A stretch of 64,000 nucleotides of DNA from contig LGRX02034710.1 in the NCBI GenBank assembly GCA_001247695.2, positions 1 through 64,000 of the forward strand, in the 5' to 3' direction. Of the stretch, positions 42,024 to 51,869 are shown piece by piece. Position 1 is the first letter of the stretch. Every line of letters begins with the position of its first letter. The stretch is from Cymbomonas tetramitiformis. Its lineage: Eukaryota; Chlorophyta; Pyramimonadophyceae; Pyramimonadales; Pyramimonadaceae. The notes under the pieces were generated by a model. That model had not been told where the DNA came from. It saw nothing but the letters and a program-made list of their open reading frames with translations, and searched no databases. The position numbers were made by a program, and so were the translations under genes.

Positions 42024-42278
42024 GATTGCTTGCGCCGTGCCTGCCTAGAGATTAGCTAGAGATTAGCTTCCTAGATGTGCGGAGGAGCTCTCTACATTTG
42101 AGCTGTGTTTAGGGTTTTAGCACCTATAAACAGCAGTATCTGACAATCTTTGCTGTGAACTGGGACCGCCCTGACCAAGAGTACAGGCCCCCAGCGGTGC
42201 TACAGTTTCCTCCTGAAGTTGAGTAGGGAGTTTGTTGCTTCGTTTCACTACTAGCTCCGGTCACCACCCTAGGTGGTG

Positions 42279-42492
42279 TGCTGGATTTGACACTGTGACA
42301 CCCAAAACTGTCACATGTCACTTCCTATAGTAGGCTGGGTGACCGTCACCAGTAGACGGGAAACACCCGTTAGGTATTTATGTTATCTCTTTCTTTATCA
42401 AGACACACTTTACCATTCTGATTCCGTAACCCTTAACTCACGGTTTATCACTCTAGTTAGATATATATTACCGCCGAACTATATATCTACCA
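42279..42492 (+). repeat. E3 3' LTR
   Basis: 214 bp copy of the 5' LTR, followed by GTTGG. Confidence 0.92.
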
Positions 42493-42527
42493 GTTGGCGT
42501 TGACTCGCTCAAGGAAAAAGAGCTGCG

Positions 42528-43337
42528 TACCGGAATATCCTAGTTCACTAGATATCAGAGGGTCCCGAACTGTATGGATAAAACTCGCATAAGATAAATA
42601 AACCCTGAGCTAGATATACCCGGAACGGTCTCGCAACGGTCTCGGAAACTAGCCTACCTGTGACACAGCGTGTGTCACAGCACGAACCTATAGATCAGTC
42701 AGCAGTCCAGTGTTGGTCCTAGGGGTCTGTCATAGGGGCCTGCCTGTCAGGGCTGCCTATACAGATTCCAGCACACCACCCCAGCACTGTGGGTGGTGAC
42801 TGGCTAGGAGAGTCAGAATGTTAAACCTCTAGGGCAGAAGCCAGGGTGACAAGTCCTAACTGCTAATCCAACTGCGCAATTCTGATACACAAATTGGAAT
42901 CCCTCTAACCAGCACAAGAGAAAAACATACAGGCACTGCAAGTCCTGCTAAACTACTGAAAAGCTATGTGCCAGTAAGTCAGATTGAAGAATTCAAAGGT
43001 ATCAAAGTAAAATCATAAACCAAATTGAAGACCGTGTTGAGGTCAAAGTAGATCTCAGCACACCACCGGACTAGTGGTGTACTGCCAGAACCAGAAACAT
43101 AACTACTCGGGGTCAAAGGTCAGAGGAGCACCGTCACCACAATGAGCATCGTAGCCAATTGCAGCACCACACTCCACCGGGTCGGGCGGCAGGTGAACCG
43201 CTGCCACAACACCCAGGGAGTGCAGTACCGCATCCAGAGTGACGGGGTCCAACTCAGTGATACCAGGGTATAAGCATAACTCTCCCCTGCACAGCACAGG
43301 CTGCGGCGCAGCCCGACCCGATACCTGCACAGGGTCC
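42528..43337 (-). mobile_element. E1-family fragment, 3' LTR and 3' interior, reversed
   Basis: 42528-42773 is a diverged E1-type LTR in reverse orientation (246 bp). Its interior side reads CACCACCCCAGCACTGTGGG, the reverse complement of the E1 terminal inverted repeat, followed by untranslated sequence and a short coding remnant. It is inserted in repeat Z after GAGCTGCG and truncated at about 43337, where an inverted Z copy begins. Confidence 0.8.
43103..43337 (-). pseudogene. gag C-terminal remnant fused to repeat Z frame
   Basis: About 78 codons (MDPVQVSGRAAPQPV to PLTFDPE) upstream of the reversed LTR, in the position of the E1 gag C-terminus. The open frame continues without a stop into the adjacent inverted Z repeat up to 43780, making a 225-codon chimeric ORF. 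Probably an accident of the junction. Confidence 0.5.
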
Positions 43338-43725
43338 ATGTCATTGTTGAATACAACGTGAGAACAAGGTGGGTCCGATGTGGTTGGGTGTGATCCCAAG
43401 CTAGGTTGTCCTAGACTTCCACACCTCAAGAAAGCGCGCCCCTCCTCGCAATCGGAAAACCTGCGCGACACAAGCTGCACAAAACGAGCATCGTGAGTCG
43501 GCACATATGCATAAACAAACTGAAAAATAAAAGCAGTCAAACACTTCCGAAATCCCTGCGCATAACACAACAGCCACGACATCGTTCCGCCCATGAGGCG
43601 AAGCGAAGGACCGTTGAGAAAATTATGAGCAGTAAATGTTGGTGCGCAGCTCTTTATCCTTGAGCTAGTCAACGCCAACGGCAATCGTATCCGCGATATC
43701 GATGGAAGATAAATAGATGATATGT
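43338..43725 (-). repeat. dispersed repeat Z, inverted copy
   Basis: Reverse complement of 38290-38640, with the three-armed fold at 43377-43425 (middle arm CTAGG-ACAA-CCTAG). Together with the Z part at 42493-42527 it brackets the E1-family fragment with inverted halves. Confidence 0.75.
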
Positions 43726-44220
43726 ACAACATATACGGGGGGCGGAGGACAAACTGTACACGTATGATATTGGAGGACACGACGGAGCGGACACACTAAT
43801 AGCGTCCGATCAAAGCATTTGTCCTCCGCCCCGGGTACACATGGAAGTATGCCATAAAACAATAATATAGACATTAACGAAAATATAAAAAAAAACGATA
43901 CTTGAATTTCTTTATCACGTTACAAGAGATTCAATCTCACATCACATCGTTGAGTTCGTTTCCTTTCCAGCTCTCGTGTCTCGTCTGATAATTCATATTC
44001 ACGGACATGCTTACCATACTTGGCAGATATTAGTCGTGCGTGTTTCTATCTTACCGTCCACCTCCGCATGCAGTCTTCCTTCTTTCATCAGACTCATGGG
44101 TAGCTTTCGCCAGAAGAAAACAGCAACCGACGACACGCATATCACGAACCCCATTAGCCAACGTTGCGAGCGTTGGGGGAAAATCGCGTCATTCGAAACC
44201 GTGCAGCATTTTGCCTTTGA
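43726..44220. other. spacer upstream of the 44-45 kb gene
   Basis: Contains a partial inverted repeat of about 14 nt, GGCGGAGGACAAA (43741) and its complement near 43817-43830 (TTTGTCCTCCGCC). The latter part (43976-44220) may hold an upstream exon, but no frame can be chosen with confidence. Confidence 0.4.
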
Positions 44221-45179
44221 GGGCAAAACATAATTTATGGTAGCTTCCGTTGGTGGCTCCTTTTGCGTCCTTCCATAATCGGATGGCCTGTCACAGTCTT
44301 GTCGAAAGACTCACACGACTCAGCTCGAGACCATGCGAGGTGGCATGTTGGCACTTTCTTCGAACCTGAAGACGAAGATGATCAACAAGTACTTTGGGGA
44401 TGGGTGCGCGAGGACAACAAAAAGAACAAATACGTTCCTGGCGAGTGCATCTTCCAGAACCAACAGGCATTCGTCAAGGCCGGCTTCCCTCGCTTAGGAA
44501 TTAGGTCTACTGATGGAACGTACGCGAGTTACAGCTTAAAGGAGATGGAACCGCAACCTGATCCTGAATTCGTGTTGCTTGACGCAAAACCAAGGAGCGA
44601 AATGTCATGCTCTATAGTCGTTCACCTAGTTTATACTAAGACATGACATATTTTACCGCCATGCGTTCTGCGTTCTCACCACAACTGTATTGCAACTGTA
44701 GTGCATCATCTATCCAAGTATGTTTTGCTAAGCATTGGTGCGTATGGAGGTTTCAGTTGCTAGTGCAGGGTTTGCCGCCATTCCAATACGGGAATGAAGT
44801 GGCGCAAGCTGAAAAGCAGCTGCACCAAGCTGAGGACCGGAATCTCCAGCTCGAGCAGGAATTGGCAAAGGTGCGATCTGAACGACTCGTCGCAAGCCAG
44901 GAAGAGCTGCGACGAGTTCAGATTAGGGAGACCACGTTAGTCAATAAATTGCGCACGCGTGCACCCACAAGCAGTGCAGCAGCGAAGGATGATGCCCCGC
45001 CGCTGCTGCACTGCTTTCAATGTGGCAAGTCTTCACGCGATGTCGCATTCCCCAACCAATTGCGCACTCGCATGACCAATAGCAGGTGCAAGACATGTGC
45101 GCAAATAGTTGGGGGGACGGCAAAGGCCGCTTGCACCCTTCCAAAGAAACGGAACGCTACAGTAAGAGTCAACCAATAA
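44221..45179 (+). CDS. unknown protein with coiled coil and Cys4 motif (probably 2 exons)
   Basis: The first open part (44221 to about 44600) encodes a Trp/acidic-rich region: WHVGTFFEPEDEDDQQVLW, GECIFQNQQAFVKAGFPRLG, SLKEMEPQPDPEFVLL. The second part (from about 44768, after acceptor-like CTAGTGCAG) encodes a coiled coil (EKQLHQAEDRNLQLEQELAK, SQEELRRVQIRE) and a zinc-ribbon-like CFQCGKSSRDVAFPNQ...CKTC (C-X2-C, C-X2-C) before a basic end. The two parts are in different frames, so an intron is expected; the donor could not be chosen. The 5' end is not determined. The last codons (TVRVNQ, stop) come from the MITE at 45160. Family not recognised. Confidence 0.5.
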
Positions 45180-45649
45180 GAGAAAGCTACGTTAAGAAAC
45201 CAGCCAGCTTTTTGGGGGGGGGGGGGTCACAAGTTTAGGAGAAAAGCTGGCTGGTTTTAAAAGTTAAGAGATTGGCAAAAATAAGAAATATGGAGGCTGG
45301 CTAGACCCCAGGACATTTTCTTAAAATATAGCAAAATAAGTACGGCTTTGATGTTAGAAAAGTCATCTTGTGCGAGTAGACCTTCCCTAACATCACTAAT
45401 AACTTACCGCAATTGTGAACGTGTCGCGTCGTCCATCACGGTAGTGGGCGGTTTTTTCGAAGTGAGGATGTGCTGCGAATCCAATACGAGAAAACTGATT
45501 TTTCACTCTTAAGAATGAGAAAAGCTAGCTGGCAAAATAAGCGGTTTTCTCTTATTTCGTCGGCTCTCTTAGGTACCGAAGCTGGGGGGGTCAGTTTAGG
45601 GAAAAGCTGACCCCGAAATCTCTGTTTTCTTATTGGTTGACTCTTACTG
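45160..45649. mobile_element. 490-bp MITE, Tc1/mariner-like
   Basis: Terminal inverted repeats of about 25 bp starting CAGTAAGAGTCAACCAATAA at both ends, flanked by TA dinucleotides (45158-45159, 45650-45651), the target of the Tc1/mariner superfamily. Inner inverted repeats (CCAGCCAGCTTTTT / AAAAGCTGGCTGG) flank a G12 run. No transposase. Confidence 0.85.
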
Positions 45650-45743
45650 TAGGCAAGATGTAGGATGTAAGATGTGGGACCGGACCTTAGGTTATAGGGT
45701 TTATTATGATAGGGTTTATTATTCGGTTCACAACTGCTGATTT

Positions 45744-46160
45744 ACTTATCCTTTCCGGCTGAACACTCGTATACAAATAGGTCGTTCATAGACGAGCATC
45801 ATGATATATCATCTGCTATCATAGGCGCAATAGATCAAAATTGCCAACAATATTTCTAACGCGATATAGTTTTAGCAGAGACAAAGCATTTCCCAAAAAA
45901 TCTGAAATACTTATCCTTTCCGGCTGAACCCTCGCATACACGAATTAGGTCGTTCATAGACAAGCATTTGGATATATATCATTTGCTATCATAGACGCAA
46001 TATATCAAAAATGCCAACAATGTTTCTAACTTGGTATAGTTTTAGCGGAGACAAAGCATTAAAATATATGTATGAAAAAATCTGAAATACTTATCCTTTC
46101 CGGCTGAACACTCGTATACGAATAGGTCGTCCATAGACGAGCATCATGATATATCGCGCA
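45744..46160. repeat. tandem 165-180-bp repeat, 2.4 units
   Basis: Units start ACTTATCCTTTCCGGCTGAA at about 45744, 45909 and 46089; they contain GGTCGTTCATAGACGAGCAT and ATAGTTTTAGC. Non-coding. Confidence 0.85.
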
Positions 46161-46187
46161 AGGAATGGTATACATTCCTTGACGCGC
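46155..46187. repeat. hairpin AAGGAATG-gtata-CATTCCTT
   Basis: Eight perfect pairs with a 5-nt loop, extended by GCGC/GCGC with a bulge. Immediately right of the tandem repeat. Confidence 0.6.
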
Positions 46188-46428
46188 CCATAGTACCGTG
46201 GCCGCAAAAGAAAGCATAGTGCAAGGCATACGATAAGCGTTCCAGATAAGTTCAACCGGGTGAAACGCGAATGGCTGCAGATTTCAACGCTCTCATCCGC
46301 AAACCCAAACCCGATCATGGCGGCATCCTACCCTACCGGATGCTGGAAAGCGACTGTCCGGAGCGACACCGCAGGAGGGTCAAAGGCATACATACGTCCT
46401 CTATATATGCCTTTTTAAAACTACCTAT

Positions 46429-46548
46429 GGTGTCCGAATTTCCCATGATGTTGTTGTTCACTGATTTTCAAAGGCAGCGGCATCATCCGCTTAGCCGGTG
46501 ACCCCCGCAGTCCTACGTGTCGGTGGCCTCCGGGGGAATTCGGACACC
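46429..46548. repeat. 16-bp inverted repeat around 88 bp
   Basis: GGTGTCCGAATTTCCC (46429-46444) and GGGGAATTCGGACACC (46533-46548), 15 of 16 pairing. No gene is apparent from 46190 to 47002. Confidence 0.65.
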
Positions 46549-47002
46549 GATACGTCGACGTGTATATAAGGTCCTAATTGGTGGGTATTGTATGTCGCCG
46601 TATCCCGGCGCATGCCGCGCGGTGGTCGAAAACGGCATGCACTGCAAGATAAGGCGGCACTTTTGACGACTGGTGAACTCGTTGATCTGAACGGCAAGAA
46701 GGCGATTTGAGGCAATCACAGAAGCTCACAGTCCTCAGATATGGTGTGCGATTATATCGGTTTGTCAGTCGGTTACACTACAAATACAGTCTTAAAATTG
46801 GAGACAAATTGCCGTATGACAGTATGTCAATGAAATGCCATACAGCGTTTTAGGTCCATATTTATTTTCACATCAAGTATAAAAGCCCAGAGACGTCATA
46901 TGGCGTCTTTGACCCAGAATTCGAGTTCTTTGGTTTTCATAGCCTGATTTGTCCGCTTATTCTGAATTAGTGTATTCCGCTAACTTTGACGGCTTCGAAG
47001 TA

Positions 47003-47830
47003 TACCGGAATATCCAAGTACACTAGATATCAGAAAGTCCCGTACTCGTGTGGATAAACTGTATAAGATAAATAAACCCTAAGCTAGATATACCCGGAAC
47101 GGTCTCGGACGGTCTCGGAGTCTAGCCTACCTGTGACACAGCGTGTGTCACAGTATGAACCTACAGATCAGTCAGCAGTCCAGTGTTGGTCCTAGGGATC
47201 TGTCATAGGGGCCTGACCGGGACTCCCAGTCAGGGCTGCCTATACAGATTTCAGCACACCACCCCAGCACTGTGGGTGGTGATTGGCTAGGAGAGTCAGA
47301 CAATGCAAAGTTGTAAGTGTTAGGGCAGGAGCCAGGGTGACAAGGCCTAACTGCTAATCTAACTGTGCAATTCTGATACACAAATTAGAACCCCCTAGCT
47401 AGCACAAGAGCAGAAACTCACAGGCAATTAAGGTCCCGCTAAACTACTGAAAGGCTCTGTGTCAGCAAGTCAAATTGAAGATTTCAAAGGTGTCAAAGTA
47501 AAACCATAAACCAGATTGAAGAAGTCTTTGAGGTCACAGGAGTTCTGCACACCACCATGTCGGTGTGCCTCCAGAGTGAGCAGGAAGTCAATCGAAAGTA
47601 CCAAAGTAGTCAGCGGTGGCCTCACGGAAGTCCATCCCATAATAGGAAGTAAAGAAGCCAGCGCCGTAGTAGTGCTCCACATCCAGAGGTCCGCTCTCAT
47701 GTAATGCCATACCATACAGTAATAAAATGCCATGCCGAAGCCCAAATCCGCTTGAGCTAAATCCTGAAATGCTAGCAGGCTCAGAGTGTCAGGAGGCTCG
47801 GGCGGCTGACGGCAACGCACTGCCCCTCCA
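47003..47830 (-). mobile_element. E1-family fragment, 3' LTR and gag 3' end, reversed
   Basis: 47003-47256 is an E1-type LTR in reverse orientation (254 bp), joined to the reversed 3' untranslated region (CACCACCCCAGCACTGTGGG) and to coding sequence for the gag C-terminus. Homology fades above about 47830. No matching 5' LTR found, except a possible 31-bp scrap at 50234. Confidence 0.8.
47470..47830 (-). pseudogene. gag C-terminal fragment (E1 family)
   Basis: Contains PPEPPDTLSLLAFQDLAQADLG, matching PPEPPDIFQDLAQADLSFDM of the E1 gag with a small insertion. The stop codon is displaced downstream, so the frame runs into former 3' untranslated sequence (HRHGGVQNS). Truncated at the 5' side. 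Confidence 0.75.
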
Positions 47831-48257
47831 GCTCTGGTGCAAACACGAAACACTGCGTCTGAACCATGGTGCTCTACGCGTGCGCTTGCGTGAGCTAGTG
47901 CTCCTCGCACCGTGCGTGCCCACCAGTGGTGTGTACTGTGTGGCCGTTGCGCGAACTCCCAGCTTCACGAGTCTGTAGTGCTGTGTAATCATCCCCAAGT
48001 GTGCGCCAGCCATGCGCTGTGCTACCTCCAAGGTGCGCGCCAACAGTGTGCCGTGCCGCCTCCCCATGCGTGATACGATGTGATCCTGGGCTTATCGACC
48101 CAACCTCTGTGTGCGAGTGCTCGTGACCACTGCACTCCATGTGTCTGCCAAAATCCTCTCAAACCAAAGTCCAGGGCTCACAGTCCAACTCCTGTCTGTG
48201 TGTGTGTGCGCCTGCCTCACGGTCACTACGCTCCACGAACTGTGTGCGCCTATCTGC
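47831..48257. other. GC-rich spacer with short repeats
   Basis: Contains several loosely repeated TGTGTGCGCC/CAACAGTGTGCCGTGCC-type motifs. No credible gene; the ORFs on both strands are of low complexity. Confidence 0.4.
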
Positions 48258-48720
48258 CAGTGCACCGTGGTCAACGTCGGCTGCCTCGGTGGCCGCCTCG
48301 CTGAAAGAACAGGAACTTGTCCGCGATGGCGCGTGTATGTCCAGCACCCTGAAGTCCGTGGTGATAAGCGTCGGCTGCCTCAGTGGCCGCCTCGCTGCAG
48401 TGCACGGTGGTCAACGTCGGCTGCCTCAGTGGCCGCCTCGCTGGAAGAACAGGAAATTGTCCACGATGACGCGTGTATGTCCAACACCTGGAAGTCCGTG
48501 GTGATAAGCGTCGGCTGCCTCAGTGGCCGCCTCGCTGCAGTGCACGGTGGTCAACGTCGGCTGCCTCAGTGGCCGCCTCGCTGGAAGAACAGGAACTTGT
48601 CCACGATGACGCGTGTACTGTATGTCCAACACCCTGAAGTCCGTGGTGATAAGCGTCGGCTGCCTCGGTGGCCGCCTCGCTGCAGTGCACGGTGGTCAAG
48701 AACGGGAACTGGTCCACGAT
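48258..48720. repeat. tandem 140-bp repeat, about 3 units
   Basis: GTGATAAGCGTCGGCTGCCT at 48361, 48501 and 48645 (spacings 140 and 144). Each unit holds two copies of a GTCGGCTGCCTCAGTGGCCG subrepeat and GAACAGGAACTTGTCC. ORFs of 121-203 codons here are by-products of the repeat. Confidence 0.88.
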
Positions 48721-48899
48721 GATGCGTGTCTATCCAGCACCCTGAGCACGCAAGTACTCTGCTGCAATGTCAAGTGTAGGCGGAGACTGCCACTGGCGGG
48801 GATCTCTGAACTCCACACCCAACAATGTCTGAGCACTCCCACACCAAGAGTGTCTATGATGACCGAAACCACCTTCGCCGCGCTCCCGAGCCAAGAGTG

Positions 48900-49440
48900 T
48901 CCGAAGCCAAAGCCACCTTGCTGCATATAATACCTTTGCAAACCATCAAGCCCAACAAAACCAAGAATGCCCGTAGCCAATATCTTGCGCCAACCAGAAG
49001 CCTTGTGCGTTTTAACTAAAAGAATAACTGAAGCCAAACTGTTGTGTAAAAGCCATGCGCCTTGCAGACCACAGAGCCAAAACAACCGAAGCCATTCTAA
49101 TATAAACCAGCCACCATCCTTTCACGATAAGACCAAAGTAAACATAGCCGAACCTGTACGAGGAATATAGACAAGCTTTATATCCCAAGAGCCAAAACAA
49201 CCGAAGCCAGTCTGTTGTGTAAAAGCCAAAATAACCGACGCCAGTCTGTTATGCCAAAGCCAAAATAACCGAAGCCAGTCTGCCACGTAGAAGCCAAAAT
49301 AACCGAAGCCAGTCTGTTATGTCAAAGCCAAAATAACCGAAGCCAGTCTGTTATGTCAAAGCCCAAAGCCTGGTGTGCCAGAAGCCAAAATAACCGAAGC
49401 TCATCCTGCGTGAGGATGACCTAAGCCTAGTGTGCCAGAA
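48900..49440. repeat. 34-bp tandem repeat, about 8-10 degenerate units
   Basis: Units of the form GCCAAAATAACCGAAGCCAG then TCTGTTATGTCAAA, clearest at 49190-49370 with a 34-bp step, degenerating leftwards to about 48900. Non-coding. Confidence 0.85.
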
Positions 49441-49454
49441 GCAAGTTCGCCACA

Positions 49455-49985
49455 CCAAAGCCTGGTGATGCAGCACAAAGCAACGTTCTCGTGCACGGAG
49501 CAGCCTCCTTGATCCACCAGTGCAGGATGCCTGCCCCTGGCTTCACTTGGAGTATGGATTCACAGAAACACCACGGGGTCGATGAGAACAGCCTGGTTCC
49601 ACCAGTGCACATTGTGCCCCTGGGCTCACCAGGACTCATAAGGATGCCCAAGAACCAATACACGTCGTTGTCGCGATACAAATATAATACTGTAATGCTA
49701 TTATCGAGAGCCTGGATCCACCAGTGCACAAAGTGTACCCCTGGGCTCACCATAACTCAAGGCACAGCTAATTCCCAGTTGATGCTGGAAAAGAAATAAT
49801 GTTCTCGTGAATATTCTCGTTAATTCGCTCGAAGTAAGCTGCCAACTGCCAAAACTGCTCAAGAGCCTGGATCCACCAGTGCACCTTGGGTGCCCCTGGG
49901 GTCACCATAACTCAGGGCACAGCTAATTCCCAGTTGATGCTGGAAAAGAAATGATATTCTCGTGAATTCGCTCGAAGTAAGCTGT
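49455..49985. repeat. degenerate repeats with CCACCAGTGCA motif
   Basis: TGGATCCACCAGTGCAC-type motifs at about 49511, 49595, 49713 and 49868. The last two begin a roughly 150-bp direct duplication that includes CTAATTCCCAGTTGATGCTG and ATTCGCTCGAAGTAAGCTG. Non-coding. Confidence 0.75.
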
Positions 49986-50640
49986 TAGATGAAAATGCAC
50001 CCACGAGACGACTTATTGAGACATTTGAGGACAGCGATGAATGTCATGCCGAGCACGCACACATATATGCTACGTTGGATCATACCGCAGAGCATCGATA
50101 TGTCATCTGATGGTTTATTTGGTGACTGAGGAGTTACAGCATCTCTTGTCAGTAATTTGAGTGTTTGTCCCACCATGTGCACGCGTTTGCGACAGTTTAT
50201 ATATTGTAGGGACATCCACATGATGAGTGGATATACTGGAATATCCTAGTCCAAAGATATCAGACAGTCAGTGAACTCAATATAGATAGAGTTTTCTCGA
50301 ACCATGCAGGCAAAAGCAAAGGTAGCACCGCATCGTTTGAAATGACGCGCACGCGAGGGATCGAAACGGGACCTTGATCGATTTCCATTATGTCTGCGGA
50401 GTTGGGGGCGCGCCGCAGGCAACTAATATGCTTTTCAAACACGTCGTCCGATCAACCCGATTCGATCATGTAACTTCATTTCCGATCGAACAGTTTTAAT
50501 GCAACGGATACTTGACGAATGCCGCCACGGCATATTTCCCTCACACGTTTAGTCGCTGTCGACATCGCGCTCTCGTCGTCGCAGCCCAGACACGAAACCG
50601 ATCTCAGATCGAGATGCCCACATCGCAATAAAATGGTAAA
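49986..50640. other. no gene seen; LTR scrap
   Basis: 50234-50264 (TACTGGAATATCCTAG, then AGATATCAGA) matches the reversed end of the E1-type LTR; the similarity stops after about 31 bp. Otherwise nothing recognised. Confidence 0.45.
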
Positions 50641-50645
50641 GCTAG

Positions 50646-50712
50646 CGCGAGCGGAGCGGGGGCGGAGCCCCCGCGACTTGAAGCGGGAGCGACGAGTGGG
50701 CTTCGCTGTTCC
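50646..50712. repeat. GC-rich hairpin repeat, copy 3
   Basis: GCGAGCGGAGCGGGGGCGGA, GCCCCCGCGACTTGAAGCGG, ending GGGCTTCGCTGTT as in copy 1. It stands out in an A+T-rich region. Confidence 0.75.
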
Positions 50713-51429
50713 AATTCCAATGTGTTAAATATGGAAGACGGATGTGATATGTGTTAAATATGAGACGCGAATCTTATACATTAAATATGTGATCCAGTCC
50801 TAATGTGTTGAACATGGAACGCATCGGTTTAATATGTTAGATATGAGCGACACAAACGTTGTATGTTCACTATATACGAAATAACGGCGATCTATCCTAC
50901 ATTCGTATATATCATTTTCCTATGAGGTTAATAACAGCGTAACTGCGACTATGTATACATATATATCGAGCAATTCGCTTTACATAGAAATATTTTGATA
51001 CGGTGCGTGCGATCGAACTGAAATCCCGTGATGAAATCGAGAATCGGTAGATTGATGATATGAGTGAGCTGTACAGTTACAGAAATATATAATATGGTGA
51101 CTAGATTCCATACATATATTTGTCAACTTGTTATATTAAACAGTCATCTATTGATGATGTAATACCTGGATGAAATTTGATGACTCGTTTTTATCATATG
51201 AGGCGGAATCTGTCATAGCTATAATCAGACACCGCTGTCACGGGTACGAACCTATTATATCTATCGATCGAAAGTCGCAATTTCTAACATCATCTGCACA
51301 CGTATGTTGCTCGCGATAAAGTGCACAAAATGTTTAGGGCATTGCAATGTTTTTTCTGTATACGACCGCAATTGCTGAGTGATATATTGGTTGCATGTAT
51401 TTGAAAGCGTAGCGGAGCATAGATATATA
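50713..51429. other. A+T-rich, no gene seen
   Basis: Contains three or four loose repeats of ATGTGTTAAATATGAGA type (50725-50850). No convincing ORF or splice-bounded exon. Confidence 0.4.
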
Positions 51430-51648
51430 TGTCGCATCCACGATTTGGAGACGCACTCCTGGAAGAAGCACACACCAGATTGCAAACAATGAAGTCGACA
51501 CGCTACCAATCTGGATCTGCATCCATTGCAGCTCGATACTGCGATCGAGACGATATCACAAACCACGACGTCGATATAGATAACAATATAGCTCACACTA
51601 ATGGCGGCGTCGATGATTCCGTCGATATGAATGCATGTATGGTTACAG
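51430..51648 (+). CDS. possible exon of an unrecognised gene
   Basis: Open from MSHPRFGDALLEEAHTRLQT to MNACMVT, then a good donor ACAG|GTAAAC. The composition is protein-like and acidic in the second half. The complementary strand is also open over part of this stretch, so support is weak. No family recognised; downstream exons not assigned. Confidence 0.3.
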
Positions 51649-51845
51649 GTAAACAAACTCGTAAGCCAGCAGTGTGAACGTATACCAAGTTTCCGATCAA
51701 TGAAGCGGCAGAACGTATGTGTTTGAGGCACACTGCGTTTAGTTTTTGTAATTTCATGAAGTATGCATCACATGTGCATTGTGCAATGTACATGATGTGC
51801 ATGCATACATTCTTCCAACAAAATTCTGCAGCTGGGTGTTGAACG

Positions 51846-51869
51846 TATATATATATATATATATATTGC
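51846..51869. repeat. (TA)n microsatellite
   Basis: About eleven TA units. Confidence 0.9.

Larger units (their letters stand above)
39089..42492 (+). mobile_element. E3: gag-only LTR element, structurally complete, gag decayed
   Basis: LTRs 39089-39305 (217 bp) and 42279-42492 (214 bp) begin TGCT(C/G)GATTTGACAC and end ATATCTACCA. Target duplication GTTGG at 39084-39088 and 42493-42497. Empty site in repeat Z at about 38306-38315. The 3' LTR is preceded by the perfect inverted repeat CACCACC-cta-GGTGGTG (42262-42278). No pol. Confidence 0.92.

Noticed and set aside
48111..48722. 203-codon plus-strand ORF
   Set aside because: Built from the 140-bp tandem repeat; Arg/Cys/Gly-rich repeat translation.
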